IMG/VR virus record: IMGVR_UViG_3300020180_000818 | Span: 1 to 46,257 of that record | Source of the DNA: a virus | DNA: 46,257 nucleotides | Reading direction: 5' to 3' (one strand) | Shown here: positions 46,080 through 46,257 of the stretch, piece by piece | Position numbering within the stretch: position 1 is the stretch's first letter | Layout: every line of letters starts with the position of its first letter | Made by a program: the position numbers and the translations under genes | Notes under the pieces: model-generated | Told to the model about the DNA's origin: nothing | The model's input: the letters and a program-made list of their open reading frames with translations, nothing else | Database searches by the model: none

Positions 46080-46223
46080 TCAATATGATAAACGAACCTC
46101 TTTCACGTGCCAGCCCAAAAGGTTCCGCGACGCCCACGAACGGGCCTCGTAAAAATCAGGGAAGGAAACCAGGTCATGGATTTCGCCTCGGAGATTAATC
46201 TGTTGAACAACAAAAATTATCAT
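46080..46223 (-). CDS. Small protein of unknown function, 47 residues
   Basis: The ATG at 46223 is preceded by AGAGGT at seven bases. The translation (IIFVVQQINLRGEIHDL, then FYEARSWASRNLLGW) has normal protein composition and ends VRLSY. It is preferred over an open plus-strand frame in the same DNA. No family recognised. Confidence 0.55.
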   Translation of the reverse strand: MIIFVVQQINLRGEIHDLVSFPDFYEARSWASRNLLGWHVKEVRLSY

Positions 46224-46257
46224 AAAATCTACCTCTTTATCTATTTTACCTTAAACC

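Noticed and set aside
46144-46180. Similarity to tmRNA (CCTCGTAAAAA and GAAACCAGGTCAT)
   Set aside because: The two pieces are in opposite orientations relative to the tmRNA, no acceptor stem is present and the DNA is better explained by a small gene.
1-46257. Genetic code 15 (UAG reassigned) for the whole phage
   Set aside because: Long conserved genes are uninterrupted in the standard code, and many, including the DNA polymerase and portal, end naturally at TAG.
46176-46257. A plus-strand partial ORF with GGAAGG upstream running off the window end
   Set aside because: The opposite-strand 47-residue ORF has more protein-like composition and a better-placed ribosome site.
1-46257. CRISPR array, insertion sequence, integrase or attachment site
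   Set aside because: No regularly spaced repeats, transposase or recombinase motifs were seen; the only tandem repeat is the short one at 9801-9840.

Overview
The window is a segment of a large tailed double-stranded DNA phage (Caudoviricetes). Two head/packaging genes, the major capsid protein and the large terminase subunit, sit in one long minus-strand block with portal, prohead protease and head-morphogenesis genes. A nearly complete phage-type replication and recombination set follows. The phage also carries its own tRNAs, a tmRNA, a GroEL, an NAD+ salvage pair and an ArdC-like anti-restriction protein. Lipobox proteins, Sec signal peptides and a possible outer-membrane barrel suggest a Gram-negative host. 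The species cannot be named from the sequence, and no tail genes and no integrase are seen.

Layout. 1-3300: end of a nucleotidyltransferase gene, then an envelope group on the minus strand (secreted subtilisin, two small membrane proteins, a lipoprotein). 3400-5283: a minus-strand array of ten tRNA genes with a HAD phosphatase and a small gene inside it. 5305-8053 (+): NMN adenylyltransferase/Nudix and nicotinamide phosphoribosyltransferase. 7929-9763 (-): membrane glycosyltransferase and a small exported protein. 10024-10433: tmRNA. 11128-15499 (+): likely early genes with three host-like promoters, including ArdC. 15504-30398 (-): HNH nuclease, capsid, scaffold, protease, portal, RuvC-like nuclease and terminase. 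30241-40944 (-): SbcD-like nuclease, RecA-like recombinase, ssDNA-binding protein, DnaE-type polymerase, a sigma-like protein and primase. 41006-44657 (-): small genes, GroEL and a degenerate methyltransferase. 44724-46223 (-): a CUA-anticodon suppressor tRNA, a PTH2-like protein, tRNA-Gln, two tRNA-Leu and small ORFs.

Main discovery candidate. The tRNA arrays look controlled by ribosome-mediated transcription attenuation. Each array starts with a promoter and a very short leaderless ORF whose ATG lies six bases after the -10 box. The leader peptides are rich in the amino acids carried by the tRNAs just downstream. The leader before tRNA-Asn, -Tyr and -Trp contains the run NYNWNN. The leader before tRNA-Gly, -Ala, -Ser, -Pro and -Phe is 17/24 Gly, Ala, Ser, Pro and Phe. 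The leader before tRNA-Leu and -Gln contains LQLQL and ends in an amber codon, while the phage encodes an amber-decoding tRNA. In the first two, the end of the leader ORF can pair with the 5' arm of an intrinsic terminator placed directly before the first tRNA. An upstream leader segment can pair with that same end. This is the 1:2 / 2:3 / 3:4 logic of amino-acid operon attenuators, used here to meter tRNA genes themselves.

Regulation in general. Most phage promoters share a -35-less motif (ACAAAnGnGTATAATA) that could be read by the divergent sigma-like protein at 39011-39982. The plus-strand early genes instead use TTGACT-N17-TAGAAT. Several genes appear leaderless. Product assignments rest on motifs read by eye; no database search was run.
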